A stretch of DNA of 64,000 nt from contig NC_045141.1 in the NCBI RefSeq assembly GCF_008831285.2, forward strand, positions 19,092,848 through 19,156,847, read 5' to 3'. Position numbers and translations under genes: made by a program. The notes under the pieces were generated by a model. The model was not told the origin of the DNA. It saw nothing but the letters and a program-made list of their open reading frames with translations, and did no database searches. Origin of the DNA: Nymphaea colorata. Its lineage: Eukaryota > Streptophyta > Magnoliopsida > Nymphaeales > Nymphaeaceae. This document shows, piece after piece, positions 61,806 to 64,000 of this stretch. Position 1 is the stretch's first letter. Every line of letters starts with the position of its first letter.

Positions 61806-63383
61806 CACACGTGTGTGTGTGTGTATAGGGACATGGATTTGTTTGGCCATCCAAAGGATTTCAGTCCTTATGTATATATATGTGGGCTAAAATAATTCTC
61901 ATCATATCTGTTTCCTAATTCTGTTGTCCTTGGTGAACATGCCACAAACAGAGGTTAGTTTTGGTTTCAAGGATGAAGGGGAGTGATGATGAATTGATGA
62001 TGGTGTCAAAATTGGTTTTGGAAATGAATCAACCACGTTACCGATTCTGTGAATTGGCTGATTCAGTGATTCAAGTGGACCAGTTATGAATTGGTAAAAA
62101 ATAATTTAAAAAACATTTTTTCGAAAAAAAAGGACAAAGTGTAAAAATTACTAAATAAGACTTTTTTAAAAATATTAAACAATGACAGGTGAAGCTCTTG
62201 AATTGGCCACTGAATGCAATTTATTCTCATCGATTCAATTTGAATTGGTTAATTCAGGCCTATTCTGCTAACACTGTTTGGTGAAGGCCCATGGTCAGTT
62301 TCTTGCAGAACATATGTCAGATTGAAGAGTTGGACATTGGATAAAGCAACTATAGTTTAATTCTTTAGAGAACCTAGGTTGTGAAAAGTTGTCTTAAACA
62401 CTTCTCTTGACTACATTTGCTTTAACTTGCAGTTTCTGTTCTATGTATTTGCTTGTGTTATTTTTTTAGTCCTCGAAGAAGTACGTCATTTGAGTGTCAT
62501 TACTAGTTGAACATTTGGTTCTCAGATGTTAGTTTGATGTGTTTCATCATTATAGTTTCATTGGACGATTTCAGTTTTTTTAGCTTTCTGTAAATTCTAA
62601 GAAGATTTTCTGCCTTCCAATATATATCATCTTATTGTCCTATTTAGATATATTTAGACCAAGCTAGCATATGCATTTTATGTCCTTGACTAGCTACGAC
62701 ATTTTACATGTCTAAGGACAGAATTCTGAAAGTATTTCTATATTTCAGTTGAAGAAATGCAATTAAGCCATTCTCATATTTATGTGGACTCTTATGCTTA
62801 TGTAGGTGCCAGTAAGTACCAGAAAGGCCATCCGACTGTCAAACCAGATAAGGAAAGGGAATCCACACAGAAAGCCTCAACTAAATGCATGTGGCTGCTA
62901 GCTGTCAAAATTGCAACTGGGGTCATTGCAGGCTCTCTTTTTCTGTATATTGTTGGTATAGTTTTTGTGAAGTGTAAAGACAAAAAGAAAGTTAAGATAT
63001 CTTGGAAAAAAATATCATCTGCACGGGAACCAAAAGAACTAGCAGGTTTATTGTCCAACCTTTTTGATGTTCTATCCTATGTTACTCCAATTCAGAAGCT
63101 TAATTTAGTATTTGTTTCTGACCTGGCATTACAGTTAAAAGTTAACAGTACTTAAGGTTAATACCTTTTGCACGCAGGCCATGAAGTATTAAAGGGTGTC
63201 TTGAAGATAAGCCGACAGGAGCTCGAAGTAGCATGTGAAGAGTTCAGCAACATAATTGGCTCTTCTCCAGATAGTGTGGTATACAAGGGAACTATGAAAG
63301 GTGGACCTGAGATTGCAGTGATATCTCTTTGCATCTCAGAAGACAGTTGGACAAGTTTTCGAGATCTTTACTTCCAAAGACAG
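58764..63383 (+). CDS. LRR receptor-like kinase, At1g63430/At5g41180 type, 3' end outside the window
   Basis: Nine exons can be joined: 58764-58860, 59212-59350, 59427-59498, 59678-59821, 59930-60082, 60613-60729, 60819-60886, 62806-63045 and 63178-63383 (412 codons so far). Exon 1 encodes a signal peptide (ALLLLAAILGLFSHC). Exon 2 holds the LRR N-terminal cap (ALLAFKESIYDDP, NWNSLDEDPCNWSGVVC). Exons 3-6 hold LRRs (FLAPELGLLTSLQAL, LDLSGNQLSGTIPNEVG, YLQHNQLTGNLPPELG, VADFSDNFFIGRIPSCL). Exon 8 has the membrane span (WLLAVKIATGVIAGSLFLYI), and exon 9 starts the kinase-like domain (SRQELEVACEEFSNIIGSS, VVYKGTMKGGPEIAVISL). The family is often described as atypical or inactive kinases; the catalytic residues lie outside. 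Exon 8 has a second in-phase acceptor before 62749 that would add 19 codons. Intron 7 is 1.9 kb. Confidence 0.88.
61764..61827. repeat. (CA)n-(TA)n-(TG)n microsatellite
   Basis: A CA run, TA, then CACACGTGTGTG makes a partly palindromic tract in intron 7 of the receptor kinase gene. Confidence 0.93.
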
Positions 63384-64000
63384 GTAACGTGATTATGTTT
63401 CCTTGTCTGCTTACCCTTGAATTTTTGGATGTTCTTAGCCCCTAGTTTTGATCCAGTTATGATCCGATGACTAGTGAATCCGATGACTAGTGAAAGGGAT
63501 GCAATCTCTGAAAGATCAAGTAAAAGGCTTGAGCTTTGCCTCTACTCATTCTGCTTTCTTAGTTCCCTATGCCCTAAATGCTGATTCGACAAGTAACTCC
63601 CAAAATGAATTTGAAGCTAACAATTTTCTTTAAGAATGTAATTTAGATTTAAATCCAGAATCTCTTCCATGCTTGTTCTCTTTGAAACTGCAATCCATCT
63701 TCAAGACTGTTCTTTATATTCTATGAGAACAAACATTAAGTCTCTGTTGAAGGGAAGTTGCTGGCGGTTTACTCTGGATGTCAATAAAACATCAACGCTT
63801 GCAAAAAAATGAAGTTCTACAAGACTACAATCTTTTTGTTCTCGAATGATGGAATCCCCACCTAAGCCCCAAGACGAGAGTTCTTTATAGTGGTTCTCCT
63901 CTTTTGTCATGGAATAATTTTATCCTGAGCTTGTATTAGGTGGCAGTCCACGCAAGTATATCACTTTTTCTCTAGTTCTCTAGCAGTAACTTTTGGTATC

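Noticed and set aside
1..64000. CRISPR arrays, operons or bacterial elements
   Set aside because: The repeats seen are microsatellites, tandem duplications and transposons; all genes are intron-containing plant genes.

Overview
This is plant nuclear DNA, almost certainly from a flowering plant. The genes carry many GT-AG introns, families such as LTI65/RD29, HMA small proteins and LRR receptor kinases are plant-specific, a Ty1/copia retrotransposon with a plant-type tRNA-Met primer site is present, and AT-rich spacers are full of (TA)n and (GA)n. I cannot name the species. Every gene model below was built by hand from splice sites, reading phase and family resemblance; none is supported by transcripts here.

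Layout. 245-2726 (+): 3' part of an LTI65/RD29-like stress protein gene. 4460-7469 (-): small heavy-metal-associated (HMA) domain protein with a Lys/Glu tail. 11076-15594 (-): five-exon TMEM208 (SND2-type) homologue. 18092-54994 (+): four head-to-tail genes of glycosyltransferase family 90 (DUF821/CAP10, POGLUT/Rumi-like), each with six exons and the same intron phases. Copies 1-3 (18092-22927, 27690-31887, 37243-41612) are close relatives; copy 4 (44496-54994) is more diverged and carries a 3950-bp copia element in its last intron. 58764-63383 and beyond (+): an LRR receptor-like kinase of the At1g63430/At5g41180 type, running off the window.

The GT90 array is the most informative part. The spacers after copies 1 and 2 contain sequence that matches the promoter and first intron of copy 4, but without copy 4's first exon. 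They then join sequence that matches the region just upstream of the TMEM208 gene. The simplest reading is that an ancestral order TMEM208 - GT90a - GT90b was expanded by unequal exchange between the TMEM208 upstream region and intron 1 of GT90b. Copies 1-3 would then be GT90a repeats and copy 4 the single complete GT90b. The copies differ in ways that may matter: a lost cysteine in copy 1, an early stop in copy 2, a replaced loop in copy 3, and a GC splice donor plus a retrotransposon-filled intron in copy 4.

No wholly new system was found. The best leads are the array's history and diversification, and the recently inserted but internally deleted copia element.
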